A DNA stretch of 64,000 nucleotides, taken from NCBI GenBank assembly GCA_022711435.1, contig JAKLFB010000007.1:1-64000 (forward strand). The letters are read 5' to 3'. The position numbers and the translations under genes are program-made. Positions 36,200 to 48,543 of the stretch are shown in pieces; position 1 is the stretch's first letter, and each line of letters opens with the position of its first letter. The notes below the pieces were generated by a model. It was not told where the DNA came from. It searched no databases and saw only the letters and a list, made by a program, of their open reading frames with translations. Source of the stretch: Verrucomicrobiota bacterium (GTDB lineage: Bacteria > Verrucomicrobiota > Verrucomicrobiia > Limisphaerales > UBA1319).

Positions 36200-38553
36200 A
36201 TGGTCCCACCCGACCTGATCTTAGACGCCTTCGGGTGCAGCTTCAGGGCGCCGTGCAAGGAGTGGGTTTTCGGCCGTTTGTGCACCGCCTCGCCCACGAG
36301 CTGGCCCTGGCCGGCTGGATTGTCAATTCCGCGCAGGGCGTCCAGATCGAAGTCGAAGGCCCCCCGTCGATCCTCGAGGCATTCCTCCTCCGTCTTGAAG
36401 CCGATTCTCCGGCGCGGGCGCGCATCCAGAGCCGCGAAATCCTCTGGCTGGACCCGGCCGGCCTGGGCCCGTTCGAGATCCGGCCGAGCACAGGGGGCGA
36501 TCTCTCCGCCTGGATCCTCCCCGATATCGCCACGTGCGATCTTTGCCGGAACGAGATCTTCGACTCGGGCAACCGCCGGTACCGATATCCCTTCACCAAC
36601 TGCACCCTCTGCGGCCCGCGCTTCAGCATCATCCTGGGCCTGCCCTACGATCGCCCTCGCACCACCATGCGCGGCTTTGCGATGTGCCCGGATTGCGCCG
36701 CCGAGTATGCGGATCCGGCCGACCGGCGATTTCACGCCCAGCCCATCGCATGCCCCCGCTGCGGCCCCCAGATCGAGATCCTCGATGCCCGGGGCCGCAC
36801 CGCCGCCCGCCGGCACGGCGCGCTCGAGACCGCCGCCGAGGCGATCCGCTCCGGCCAGATCGTGGCCCTCCAGGGGCTCGGCGGCTTCCAGCTCCTTGTC
36901 GATGCCCGATCCGATTCCGCCGTCGCCCGCCTCCGCCAGCGCAAGCACCGGGCCGAAAAACCGTTCGCCGTGATGTTCCCCGACATCGGTGCCGTCCGGC
37001 GCGTCTGCGAAGTCAATCCGGCCGAATCCCGCCTCCTGGCCTCGCCCGAATCCCCGATCGTCCTGCTCCGGCGGCGCGCGGCCGGGATCGCGCCGGCGGT
37101 GGCTCCGGGCAATCCGGAGCTGGGAGTGATGGTGCCCTACACGCCCCTCCACCACCTGCTGCTGGCCGAGCTGGGGTTCCCGGTCGTCGCCACCAGCGGC
37201 AACCGGTCCGATGAGCCCATCTGCCTCGCCGGGTCGGAGGCGCTGGAGCGTCTCGACGGCATCGCCGACCTGTTCCTTGTCCACGATCGTCCGATCGCCC
37301 GGCCAGTCGATGACTCTGTGGTCCGGGTGTTGATGGGCCGCGAGATGGTCCTCCGGCGGGCGCGCGGCTATGCCCCCCTGCCGATCACCCTCCGCCAAGC
37401 AGCCCCGGCCGTCCTCGCCGTCGGCGCCCATCTCAAGAACACCGTCGCCATCGCGCGCCGCCATCAGGTCTTCCTCAGCCAGCACCTCGGCGACCTCGAC
37501 ACCCCGCCGGCCGCCCAGGCCTTCGCCCGCGAAATCGGAAATCTCCAGCAGCTCTACGAATGGCAGCCCAGTCTCGTGGCCTGCGATGCCCATCCCGATT
37601 ACCGGTCCTCGATCCACGCGCGCCAGACCGGCCTGCCCACCCTCAAGGTCCAGCATCACTACGCTCATGTCCTGGCCTGTATGGCCGAGAACGACCTCGA
37701 TCCGCCCGTGCTCGGCGTCGCCTGGGACGGCACCGGCCTTGGGCCGGACGGGGTCATCTGGGGCGGGGAGTTCCTCCACGTCGACCGGCGCTCTTACCAG
37801 CGGCTGGCGGCCCTCCGCCCGTTCCGCCTGCCGGGCGGCGACCGCGCCATTCAGGAGCCGCGCCGGGTCGCCCTAGGCCTGCTGTTCGCCATGATCGGAA
37901 CCGGCGCCGCTGCCCTGCGCGATGTGGCCGCCGTTCAGGCCTTCACCAGCCGCGAGCTTCCCGTTCTCATGGCCATGCTCGAACGCCCGTTCAACGCCCC
38001 GCTGACGACCAGCGCCGGACGCCTCTTCGACGCCGTCGCATCCCTCATCGGGCTGAGGCAGACCATCCGGCACGAGGGCCAAGCCGCCATGGAGCTCGAG
38101 TTCGCCCTCGCCGATGCCCCGCGTCCGGAAGCGGAGCCGGCCTATCCCATCCGGATCCTGCCGCGCCAGCCTCAGGGCGGCTCGGCTGACTCGGATCAGA
38201 GCAACTTAGGCTCAGAGTTAGATCCTCGCACCTCAACGATGGTGATTGACTGGGAGCCCATGGTTTGGGCTATTCTGGACGATGTGCGTTGCGGGATTCC
38301 GCGGGCACGAATCGCTGCTCGGTTCCACCACGCGCTCTGCGAGGCCATCGTGGCCGTGGCGCATCAGGTGGGGCAAGAGCGGGTTGTGCTCAGCGGCGGC
38401 TGTTTCCAGAACCGTTACCTGACCGAATGCGTGGTTGGGCGGTTGGCCCGGGAAGGGTTCCGACCCTATTGGCACCAGCGGATTCCACCCAACGACGGCG
38501 GGATTGCGCTGGGCCAGGTTCTGGCCGCCGCCCGCGAGGCCGGCCGGCCTTGA
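36196..38553 (+). CDS. hypF: Carbamoyltransferase HypF (NiFe hydrogenase maturation)
   Basis: 785 residues with all four parts: an N-terminal acylphosphatase domain (GAVQGVGFRPFVHRLA), two zinc fingers (CDLC...CTLC...CPDC...CPRC, about 114-190), a YrdC-like domain (LQGLGGFQLLVDA, RAEKPFAVMF, VVATSGNRSDEP), and a Kae1-like carbamoyltransferase domain (VQHHYAHVLACMAEN, GVAWDGTGLGPDG, LSGGCFQNRYL). It uses carbamoyl phosphate and ATP to carbamoylate HypE, supplying the cyanide ligands of the NiFe centre. It is followed 10 bases later by hypC. The other hyp genes and the hydrogenase are outside the window. Confidence 0.95.
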   Translation: MNGPTRPDLRRLRVQLQGAVQGVGFRPFVHRLAHELALAGWIVNSAQGVQIEVEGPPSILEAFLLRLEADSPARARIQSREILWLDPAGLGPFEIRPSTGGDLSAWILPDIATCDLCRNEIFDSGNRRYRYPFTNCTLCGPRFSIILGLPYDRPRTTMRGFAMCPDCAAEYADPADRRFHAQPIACPRCGPQIEILDARGRTAARRHGALETAAEAIRSGQIVALQGLGGFQLLVDARSDSAVARLRQRKHRAEKPFAVMFPDIGAVRRVCEVNPAESRLLASPESPIVLLRRRAAGIAPAVAPGNPELGVMVPYTPLHHLLLAELGFPVVATSGNRSDEPICLAGSEALERLDGIADLFLVHDRPIARPVDDSVVRVLMGREMVLRRARGYAPLPITLRQAAPAVLAVGAHLKNTVAIARRHQVFLSQHLGDLDTPPAAQAFAREIGNLQQLYEWQPSLVACDAHPDYRSSIHARQTGLPTLKVQHHYAHVLACMAENDLDPPVLGVAWDGTGLGPDGVIWGGEFLHVDRRSYQRLAALRPFRLPGGDRAIQEPRRVALGLLFAMIGTGAAALRDVAAVQAFTSRELPVLMAMLERPFNAPLTTSAGRLFDAVASLIGLRQTIRHEGQAAMELEFALADAPRPEAEPAYPIRILPRQPQGGSADSDQSNLGSELDPRTSTMVIDWEPMVWAILDDVRCGIPRARIAARFHHALCEAIVAVAHQVGQERVVLSGGCFQNRYLTECVVGRLAREGFRPYWHQRIPPNDGGIALGQVLAAAREAGRP

Positions 38554-38563
38554 TCGGCTGCAT

Positions 38564-38804
38564 ATGTGTTTGGCCATACCAGGCAAGATTTTGGCGATCG
38601 CCGATGACGATCCATTGAATCGCATCGGCAAGGTCAGCTTTGGCGGCATCGCCAAAGAGGTGAACCTGTCGCTCGTCCCGGAGGCGAATGTCGGCGATTA
38701 CGTCGTCGTTCATGTCGGATTTGCCCTCAGCAAGCTGGACGAGGCCGAGGCCCGGCAAGTGTTTGCGTATCTCGAACAAATGGAAGAACTAACCGAACAG
38801 TCCC

Positions 38805-38815
<11 letters not shown>
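38564..38815 (+). CDS. hypC: Hydrogenase maturation chaperone HypC/HybG
   Basis: 83 residues beginning MCLAIPGKIL; Cys2, which becomes N-terminal and binds the Fe(CN)2CO unit, is present, as is the conserved KEVNLSLVPEANVGDYVVVHVGFAL. It shuttles the iron moiety with HypD and delivers it to the hydrogenase large subunit. It overlaps the nifJ start by 11 bases, which couples hydrogenase maturation to pyruvate oxidation in one transcript. Confidence 0.95.
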
Positions 38816-42407
<3,592 letters not shown>

Positions 42408-42466
42408 TCACCATTGTCATGCCTGAAAACTGATACGTTCCCAACCACCGAACGAAAACAAATCCC

Positions 42467-43462
42467 ATGGACTTCACGACCACTTATCTGGGACTCAAAC
42501 TGCGGTCGCCCCTCGTCCCATCCGCCTCCCCGCTCTGCGAGGAGATCGACAACCTCCGCCGCATGGAAGATGCCGGTGCCGGCGCTGTCGTACTCCACTC
42601 GGTCTTCGAGGAACAGCTCACGCTCGAAGAGCATGAACTCGATTTTCACCTGTCGCACGGCGCCGACAGCTTCGCCGAAGCCCTGAGCTACTTCCCCGAG
42701 CCCTCCGCCTTCAAGCTCGGCCCCGAGGAGTACCTCGAGCACATCGCCAAGGCCAAGAAATCCCTCCAGATCCCCGTCATCGCCAGCCTCAACGGCTCCT
42801 CGACCGGCGGCTGGATCGATTACGCGCGGAAGATCCAGGAGGCGGGCGCCGACGCCCTCGAGCTCAACATCTATTACATCCCCACCGATCCGGATCTCAC
42901 CGGCGACAAGGTCGAGCAGACCTATTTCGACATCCTCAAGGCCGTCAAGTCCGCCGTCACGCTGCCCGTTGCCGTCAAGCTCAACCCGTTCTTCAGCAAC
43001 CTGGCCTACGTCGCCCATCGCCTCGACAAGCTCGGGGCCAACGGGCTGGTCCTGTTCAACCGTTTCTACCAGCCCGACATCGACCTCGAATCGCTCGAGG
43101 TCCTCCCCAACGTGCTCCTGAGCACCCCCCAGGCGCGCCGCCTCCCCCTCCGCTGGATCGCCATCCTCCATGGACGCATCCAGGCCGACCTCGCCGCCAC
43201 CAGCGGCATCCATACCGGCCCGGACGCGCTCAAGATGATCATGGCCGGCGCGTCCGTCGCCATGCTCTGCTCCGTGCTCCTCAAACACGGCATCCCCCAG
43301 CTCCAGGCCATCGAACGCGATATGCGCGCGTGGATGGAATCCCACGAATACGAGTCCATCACCCAGATGCACGGCAGCCTCAGCCAGCACAAGTGCCCCG
43401 ACCCGAGCGCCTTCGAGCGCGCCAACTACATGAAGGCCATCAAGAGCTACAAGCCGGCATAG
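42467..43462 (+). CDS. Dihydroorotate-dehydrogenase-like flavoprotein (NifJ-associated)
   Basis: 331 residues with a TIM-barrel of the DHOD family (MDFTTTYLGLKLRSPLVPSA, IPVIASLNGSSTGGWIDYA, VAVKLNPFF, AILHGRIQADLAATSGIHTG). The class often found next to PFOR lacks a clear pyrimidine gene context, so true dihydroorotate oxidation is uncertain; it may be another FMN oxidoreductase. It follows nifJ by 59 bases, and a strong terminator lies 17 bases after its stop, so it closes the transcription unit. Confidence 0.85.
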   Translation: MDFTTTYLGLKLRSPLVPSASPLCEEIDNLRRMEDAGAGAVVLHSVFEEQLTLEEHELDFHLSHGADSFAEALSYFPEPSAFKLGPEEYLEHIAKAKKSLQIPVIASLNGSSTGGWIDYARKIQEAGADALELNIYYIPTDPDLTGDKVEQTYFDILKAVKSAVTLPVAVKLNPFFSNLAYVAHRLDKLGANGLVLFNRFYQPDIDLESLEVLPNVLLSTPQARRLPLRWIAILHGRIQADLAATSGIHTGPDALKMIMAGASVAMLCSVLLKHGIPQLQAIERDMRAWMESHEYESITQMHGSLSQHKCPDPSAFERANYMKAIKSYKPA

Positions 43463-43479
43463 ATCCCCCTCTGAAAACG

Positions 43480-43511
43480 AAAAGGACCGGGCGATCCCCC
43501 GGTCCTTTTTT
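43480..43511 (+). terminator. Rho-independent terminator after the nifJ-DHOD unit
   Basis: AAAAGGACCGGG - CGATCC - CCCGGTCCTTTT followed by further T residues: a 12-bp stem ending in a T run. Because A and T runs flank the stem it may also work for the convergent gene on the other strand. Confidence 0.9.
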
Positions 43512-43656
43512 GTGCCCCGATCGAGGCGGATCGGCCTCGTTCCATCCGCCGCAGCGTCCGGCGGATGGATTCGGGGTTCAGGCGGCGTGCGGCGGTGGCC
43601 CCACCTTTGGGCTGGTCGCTCGCAAGGGTGGGGCGCGCGTCTCGCTGCCCGTCACG

Positions 43657-46600
43657 CTATCGCCGGGCACGATAGAACCTGTTGCCCGGCTCCGGCGTGA
43701 CCGGCAGCGGGCTGCTCCCCGAGACCGGATCCCAGGGGCCGAGGACCGTGGGCGCGGACTCGAGCGCGCCCTCGAACTCGATGATCAGGCCCGAACCGTC
43801 CCGCCGGATGGTCAGAGACGGCGGCTGGGCTGGCTTGAGCCGCCGATATGCCTTCAGGGCATCGGGCTGGTTCGGGTCGTTCACGAGGATCTTTTGGCCG
43901 GAAGGCAGTACGGTGAACCACTCGATATTGGCGCCGCCGCCGCCCTCGAACCAGAGGACGCGCATGGGGTAGACGCCGGCTTGCGGGACGCGAACCGTGA
44001 AGACGCGGTCGCTGTCGCCTTTGCCGCCGAAGAACGTGCCGATGGCCGGCCCGGATCCGGCGGCGATGCGGCCCATGACTTCGGCGCTTGCGGCGGCGGC
44101 GTCTTTGATCTTCTGCCCATCGGCCTGCTCGATCATGATCGCCGGGATCGGGACGATCGGCCGGGTGTCGCCGAAGGCGATCGGGCCCATGATCGCCGGG
44201 AAGCTGGCGGCGGAGTCGTGCCCGACGATCAAGGCGCGCGCGCCCGCTGCGACGGCTCGGTTTGCCTTCTCGACAAACGTCGATGTCCCGCGGTCCATAT
44301 AGACGATGTTGCCCTGAACCTCCGCGGCGTTGACCAGGTCCGAGGTGCCGAGGACGGGGTTGGCCACGACGATCTTGCCGGTGATCGATTGGCCGAACGG
44401 CAGCGAGACGAAAGCGCCGCCGTACTCGGCGCCGCCGCTGTAAGCGCCGCAGCTCCCCGCGGCGGATGCGGGCTGGTCGATCACGAGCTGCCCGAAGTTG
44501 GCCGGGGCGCCCTGGGTGATCTGGAATCCATCGTCGCTATTGATCCCCATCCGGTAGCTGCCGGGCGCCGGGAACTCGACATACGCCTCGATCGAGGCTG
44601 CGATGCTGTCGGTGCCTCGGCCTGCGGGGATCGTGGCGCCCGGGATGCCGGGGATGCGGACATCGGCGACCGGGGCGGCGGCAGGGGCCGTGGTCGTGAA
44701 GTTGCCTACGCCAGAGGGAGCGTCCTGGTTCCAGTTGATGAGGTCGACCAGGAATGCGCCGTCGGGGGTTGCAGCGGCGAGGTTGGCGACGTTGGGGCCC
44801 CAGAACCCTGCCAGCATTTGCTCAGCGACATCGATCATCGGCTGGATATTGGCGTCGAACCCGGGGCTGATCTGCCAGACGCGAACGGTCATGCCGCGCT
44901 CCTCGGCGCTGTCGAGAGGCAGCGGGCTCTGGAGGTCGGGGGTGTTGTAGTAATGGTACCATTCGTTGGTGTAGCGTGTGCCGGCGGTGTCGGCGTAGAC
45001 GAGGCGGATCTGGTTGACGCCTCCGACCGGCGCGAAGGCGACCGTGGTCTGGGATCCGCTATTGGATAGCGTCCGATCCACAGCCGCGCCGTTGATCTCG
45101 ACCACAATCGAGTCGTCGTTGACCTGCAGCGCGGTGCCGTCCATGAGGACGGCTTCCATGGGGTGCGTGATGTCGAAGATCTCGTTCTCGTAGGGCGCCT
45201 CATAGAAGAACGGGCGCACCGACCAGAGGAACGGCCGCGGGACCGGTCCATCCCAGTAGGCCGGGACCGGGTTCAGCTGCGTGTTGTAGGGGTCGTTCAC
45301 CAGGACGCGCTGGCCGGTCTGGATGTTCTCGACGAAGAACTCGACGCTGGCGTCGCCGCCGCCCTCCCACCAGAGCAGGCGGAACGGGTAGATGCCGCCG
45401 GCCTCGACCTGGAAGTCGAACCGGCTGTAATCGGCGGTGCTTTGGCCGCGGCCGCCGCTGTAGTAAGCGGCCGGCGCGGCAAAATAATCGCGGCAGGCAT
45501 TGCCGATGGTGATCTTGAAGCCATCGTCGCTGTTGACGCAGAACCGGTAGTAGCCAGCCTTGAGCTCGAGGAAGGTCAAGATCTCGGTCACGTAATAGTC
45601 TGTGCTGGATGTGGTTCCCGGAATGCCAGGGGCGGCTTCGTCAGGGAACGCCGGGGTGGATGTGTCGGTGAACACGCCCACGGCGCCGGCGTTACCGTTC
45701 CCGTTGTGATTGATGACCTCCGGCTCGATAAACCAGCCGTCGGGGCCGGCCAGGCCCAGGTTGGCCAGGTTCGCCTCCGGATGGAAGGCGGCATCGAGGT
45801 AGGCGCCGCGGATGTGGCGTTCCGCGTTTTCCATGAAATTGCCGTCGACCGGGCCGCGATCGCCGCCGCGCTGGTTCACAAAAAGTCGGAAACCGGGATT
45901 GGACTTGTTGACGCTGGCTGCGGGGACTGCATCGGCGGCGTGGATCACCGCATATTGCGGTATCGTGGTGAACGTCCATGAGTTGGTGGCCGGGGTTTGT
46001 CCGGAGGCGCCATAGATGACCTGGACGGTGTGGGTTGCGTTCGGCCGCAGGGTGTAGCCGCTGGCGGCAACCGTGGTCTTCGTGCCGGCCTTCTGGAAGG
46101 CGACGGCGGCATCCGCACCATCCACACGGAGCTTCACGGTGCTGTTGTCGAGCGGATTCGACACGCCGTCCTCGACCACCGCCTGGATGGCGAAGTTGAT
46201 CGGGATCAGGGTCTCGCCGGGATAGGGTTTCATCGAGAAGAGCGTGGGCAGGGAAGCGCCGGTGGTCTCCTGGTAGGCGCGGATGGCGCCGGCGACCGCG
46301 GTGTCGTTGATCAGGGTCTTGGCGCCCGTCTCGAAGCCTTGCACGAGAAACTCGATGTTCGCATCGACGCCGCCTTCCCACCAGGCAAGGCGGACGGGAT
46401 AGTAGCCGTCCTCCTCGACGAACACGTCGAACGGTACGTCGCTCGAGCCTTTGCCGCCGTCATAGACACCCAGGTTGGCTGCGAAGAAATCGCGCGCCCG
46501 CGGGCCGGTGGTGACGCGGAACCCGTCATCGCTGTTCACGATAAACCGGTAATAGCCCCGCGCCAGGTGCAGGACCGTGGTGATCTCCGCCGCGAAATTG

Positions 46601-48132
46601 TCCGTGTTGATGGTCACGGGCGGGGGGTTGACGGTGTCGACCAGGCCGGGGATGCCGGGGACCGGTTCCTCGAAGTAGCCGTTGGCCGAGGTGAAGTTGC
46701 CCCGGTCCGCCTGGCTGTAATCGTCATTGACGCTCCAGTTGAGGTAGTTCTCGTCGGTGAAGAACCCGTTCACGGCGGCGGTCAGGTCGGCAAAATTCGC
46801 GTAGGGCATCAGCGTGGCGGGATTGATGAACATGTCGCGCAGATGGCGTTCGGCATTGAGCATCAAGTTGGCGTCGCCCGGGAAGCGGCCGAGGGGGAGC
46901 TGATGCACGCGCACCTTGAAACCGGGCTTCTCCAGCGCGACGCTGGCGGCGGGGACGGCATCGGACGCCTTCACCGTGGCGTAGGAGGAGACCACCTGCG
47001 ACACCAGACCGGTCAGGGTTTGCGGGATGGCCAGGGTGTCGTGGAGCACGTATTCGAGCGTGTTCGTCCAGCCCGATGGCGTGATAAAATTCACATCGCT
47101 GAAATAGATCCGGTTGGTAGGGCCGTTCTTCAATACGGTGGCGCCGGCCGCGTCGCGGCCGTTGTACTTGAGCTGCATGTTGTTGGGATCGAGCACGCTG
47201 GCGCCCACATCCAGGATCTCGAATGCGAAGCCGTCGGGCCGGAGATACGCGCTGCCTGGCACAGGCAGGATCGCGCCGGCCGGAACCGTCGTGAGCCGGA
47301 TGTTATCGACGTGCTGGAACTGGCGAGCATCGCCCGTGCGTCCGGCGAAGATCAGCCGGCCGGGCCCCGGCTGGAAGGTCGTTTGCAGGTTCGTGATCAG
47401 GACGGTGTTCTTGAAGGAGACAGAGATCTTGCCGTCCTCAGTCAAGTCCACTCGAAGCGGGACCCATGACAGCAGCGGCAATTGAACAACCGGATCGTCC
47501 GGAGCCGTCGCCGAGCGCGGCCCGGTTTGGAGCGAGGTCGGATCCGCCGCTGTCGTGTGCTTGTTGGGCATCGGATGCGTGTACACCAACTGGTTTTCCA
47601 CCCGGACCGAGATGCCGATCACGTCCGGTTCCCCGCTCCACCATGCGTCAAACCCGATCCCAAGCCCGGTCTGGGTGCCTTCCTCGGGCAGGTTGGCCTC
47701 GCCCGTTGGCGCGGCGGCAAAGCCATTCATGCTGGGCCATTGCTGGATGACCGGATCGTTCGATTTGGCGTAGTTCAAGCTGAATCCGTCCGCCGGATTC
47801 TCCGTGCCGCCCCCGATGCGCACCAACACCTCGAATGTGAAGGCCTTGATCGGCAATCCATTGTCGATATCCGGCATCACGATGGCCCCTCGCTGGCCGT
47901 TCGCTGACTCGGTGATGCTCAGGTACCCGTTGTATCCGCCGCCGGGCAAGGTGTCGAAAAGCCAAGTGCTGTTGCCGCGCTGGTCGTAATCCGGGTAGAT
48001 ATCGCCCGGATTGGACTCGAAATCGAAGAATGCGGTGCCGGCCTGTGAAAAGGCGATGGGCGCCAGGCTGGCCATGACGGCAACCAGGAACGCCCGCCCT
48101 CTCGAACCAGCAAATGTTTGTTTCTCAGCCAT
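43657..48132 (-). CDS. Giant secreted protein: lectin-like domain, three PA14-like repeats, inserted PA domain
   Basis: 1491 residues from the ATG at 48132 (a longer GTG-type start would displace the signal peptide). Signal peptide: AFLVAVMASLAPIAFSQAG. Residues about 33-260 resemble an L-type lectin (FFDFESNPG, ADGFSLNYA, DAWWSGEPDVIGISV). Three homologous PA14-like blocks (carbohydrate-binding type) follow near residues 510, 847 and 1180, each with YYRF.VNSDDGF or YRMGINSDDGF and later YPVRLAWWEGG-type strands. In the third, the block is interrupted by about 140 residues that read like a protease-associated (PA) domain (KIVVANPVL, GNIVYMDRGTSTFVEKANRAVAAGARALIVG). It ends in an FYRARR domain. 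Probably a surface glycan-binding protein. Confidence 0.8.
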   Translation of the reverse strand: MAEKQTFAGSRGRAFLVAVMASLAPIAFSQAGTAFFDFESNPGDIYPDYDQRGNSTWLFDTLPGGGYNGYLSITESANGQRGAIVMPDIDNGLPIKAFTFEVLVRIGGGTENPADGFSLNYAKSNDPVIQQWPSMNGFAAAPTGEANLPEEGTQTGLGIGFDAWWSGEPDVIGISVRVENQLVYTHPMPNKHTTAADPTSLQTGPRSATAPDDPVVQLPLLSWVPLRVDLTEDGKISVSFKNTVLITNLQTTFQPGPGRLIFAGRTGDARQFQHVDNIRLTTVPAGAILPVPGSAYLRPDGFAFEILDVGASVLDPNNMQLKYNGRDAAGATVLKNGPTNRIYFSDVNFITPSGWTNTLEYVLHDTLAIPQTLTGLVSQVVSSYATVKASDAVPAASVALEKPGFKVRVHQLPLGRFPGDANLMLNAERHLRDMFINPATLMPYANFADLTAAVNGFFTDENYLNWSVNDDYSQADRGNFTSANGYFEEPVPGIPGLVDTVNPPPVTINTDNFAAEITTVLHLARGYYRFIVNSDDGFRVTTGPRARDFFAANLGVYDGGKGSSDVPFDVFVEEDGYYPVRLAWWEGGVDANIEFLVQGFETGAKTLINDTAVAGAIRAYQETTGASLPTLFSMKPYPGETLIPINFAIQAVVEDGVSNPLDNSTVKLRVDGADAAVAFQKAGTKTTVAASGYTLRPNATHTVQVIYGASGQTPATNSWTFTTIPQYAVIHAADAVPAASVNKSNPGFRLFVNQRGGDRGPVDGNFMENAERHIRGAYLDAAFHPEANLANLGLAGPDGWFIEPEVINHNGNGNAGAVGVFTDTSTPAFPDEAAPGIPGTTSSTDYYVTEILTFLELKAGYYRFCVNSDDGFKITIGNACRDYFAAPAAYYSGGRGQSTADYSRFDFQVEAGGIYPFRLLWWEGGGDASVEFFVENIQTGQRVLVNDPYNTQLNPVPAYWDGPVPRPFLWSVRPFFYEAPYENEIFDITHPMEAVLMDGTALQVNDDSIVVEINGAAVDRTLSNSGSQTTVAFAPVGGVNQIRLVYADTAGTRYTNEWYHYYNTPDLQSPLPLDSAEERGMTVRVWQISPGFDANIQPMIDVAEQMLAGFWGPNVANLAAATPDGAFLVDLINWNQDAPSGVGNFTTTAPAAAPVADVRIPGIPGATIPAGRGTDSIAASIEAYVEFPAPGSYRMGINSDDGFQITQGAPANFGQLVIDQPASAAGSCGAYSGGAEYGGAFVSLPFGQSITGKIVVANPVLGTSDLVNAAEVQGNIVYMDRGTSTFVEKANRAVAAGARALIVGHDSAASFPAIMGPIAFGDTRPIVPIPAIMIEQADGQKIKDAAAASAEVMGRIAAGSGPAIGTFFGGKGDSDRVFTVRVPQAGVYPMRVLWFEGGGGANIEWFTVLPSGQKILVNDPNQPDALKAYRRLKPAQPPSLTIRRDGSGLIIEFEGALESAPTVLGPWDPVSGSSPLPVTPEPGNRFYRARR

Positions 48133-48408
48133 ATGCTTGATGGAGTTGAGGTTGGTTCTTAAATCCACTGCCGCCCAACTCACCCCCCTCACAATCCGGA
48201 CACCCTAATGCTGCATCCGATGGTGGCAACTGGCCTGGCGGCATGGGTTACTCTGGCACTATACGCGGGATGGAATGAATGGCAAGCCAACACATCGTGG
48301 ATTCAAGAACAGAGCCAAGGAAAAAGAGGGAGCCGGGTCGCTGGCTCATCCTTGGGGTCACCGAACGCCAAGGACCAATGATGAGTCGAAACGGCCGTGG
48401 TCAAGGGA

Positions 48409-48543
48409 TCAGTTGTGCGGCTTGCGCCGCCGAACGATCGCCAGAAGCAGCGCGCTCGCCGCGGCAACGGCAAAGGACGGCGGTTCGGGAACAAGGCCAA
48501 ACCGGAACACTGTGCTGAAATTCAGCGCCGCGCCGGCGGGAGC
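48409..48543 (-). pseudogene. Stray PEP-CTERM tail downstream of the DUF1080 gene
   Basis: In the minus strand a frame different from that of the DUF1080 gene reads ALNFSTVFRFGLVPEPPSF, then AVAAASALLLAIV and RRRKPHN before a TGA: a complete PEP-CTERM sorting signal (motif, helix, basic end). It overlaps the last codons of the DUF1080 gene out of frame and has no start of its own. Either the DUF1080 gene was once in frame with it or it is the end of a deleted gene. Confidence 0.5.

Noticed and set aside
36190..37779. Minus-strand open frame of 529 codons opposite hypF
   Set aside because: Antisense to HypF, whose acylphosphatase, zinc-finger and carbamoyltransferase motifs are intact on the plus strand.
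45163..47469. Long plus-strand frames opposite the 1491-residue secreted protein
   Set aside because: The minus strand has a signal peptide and three internal repeats; the plus frames have neither.
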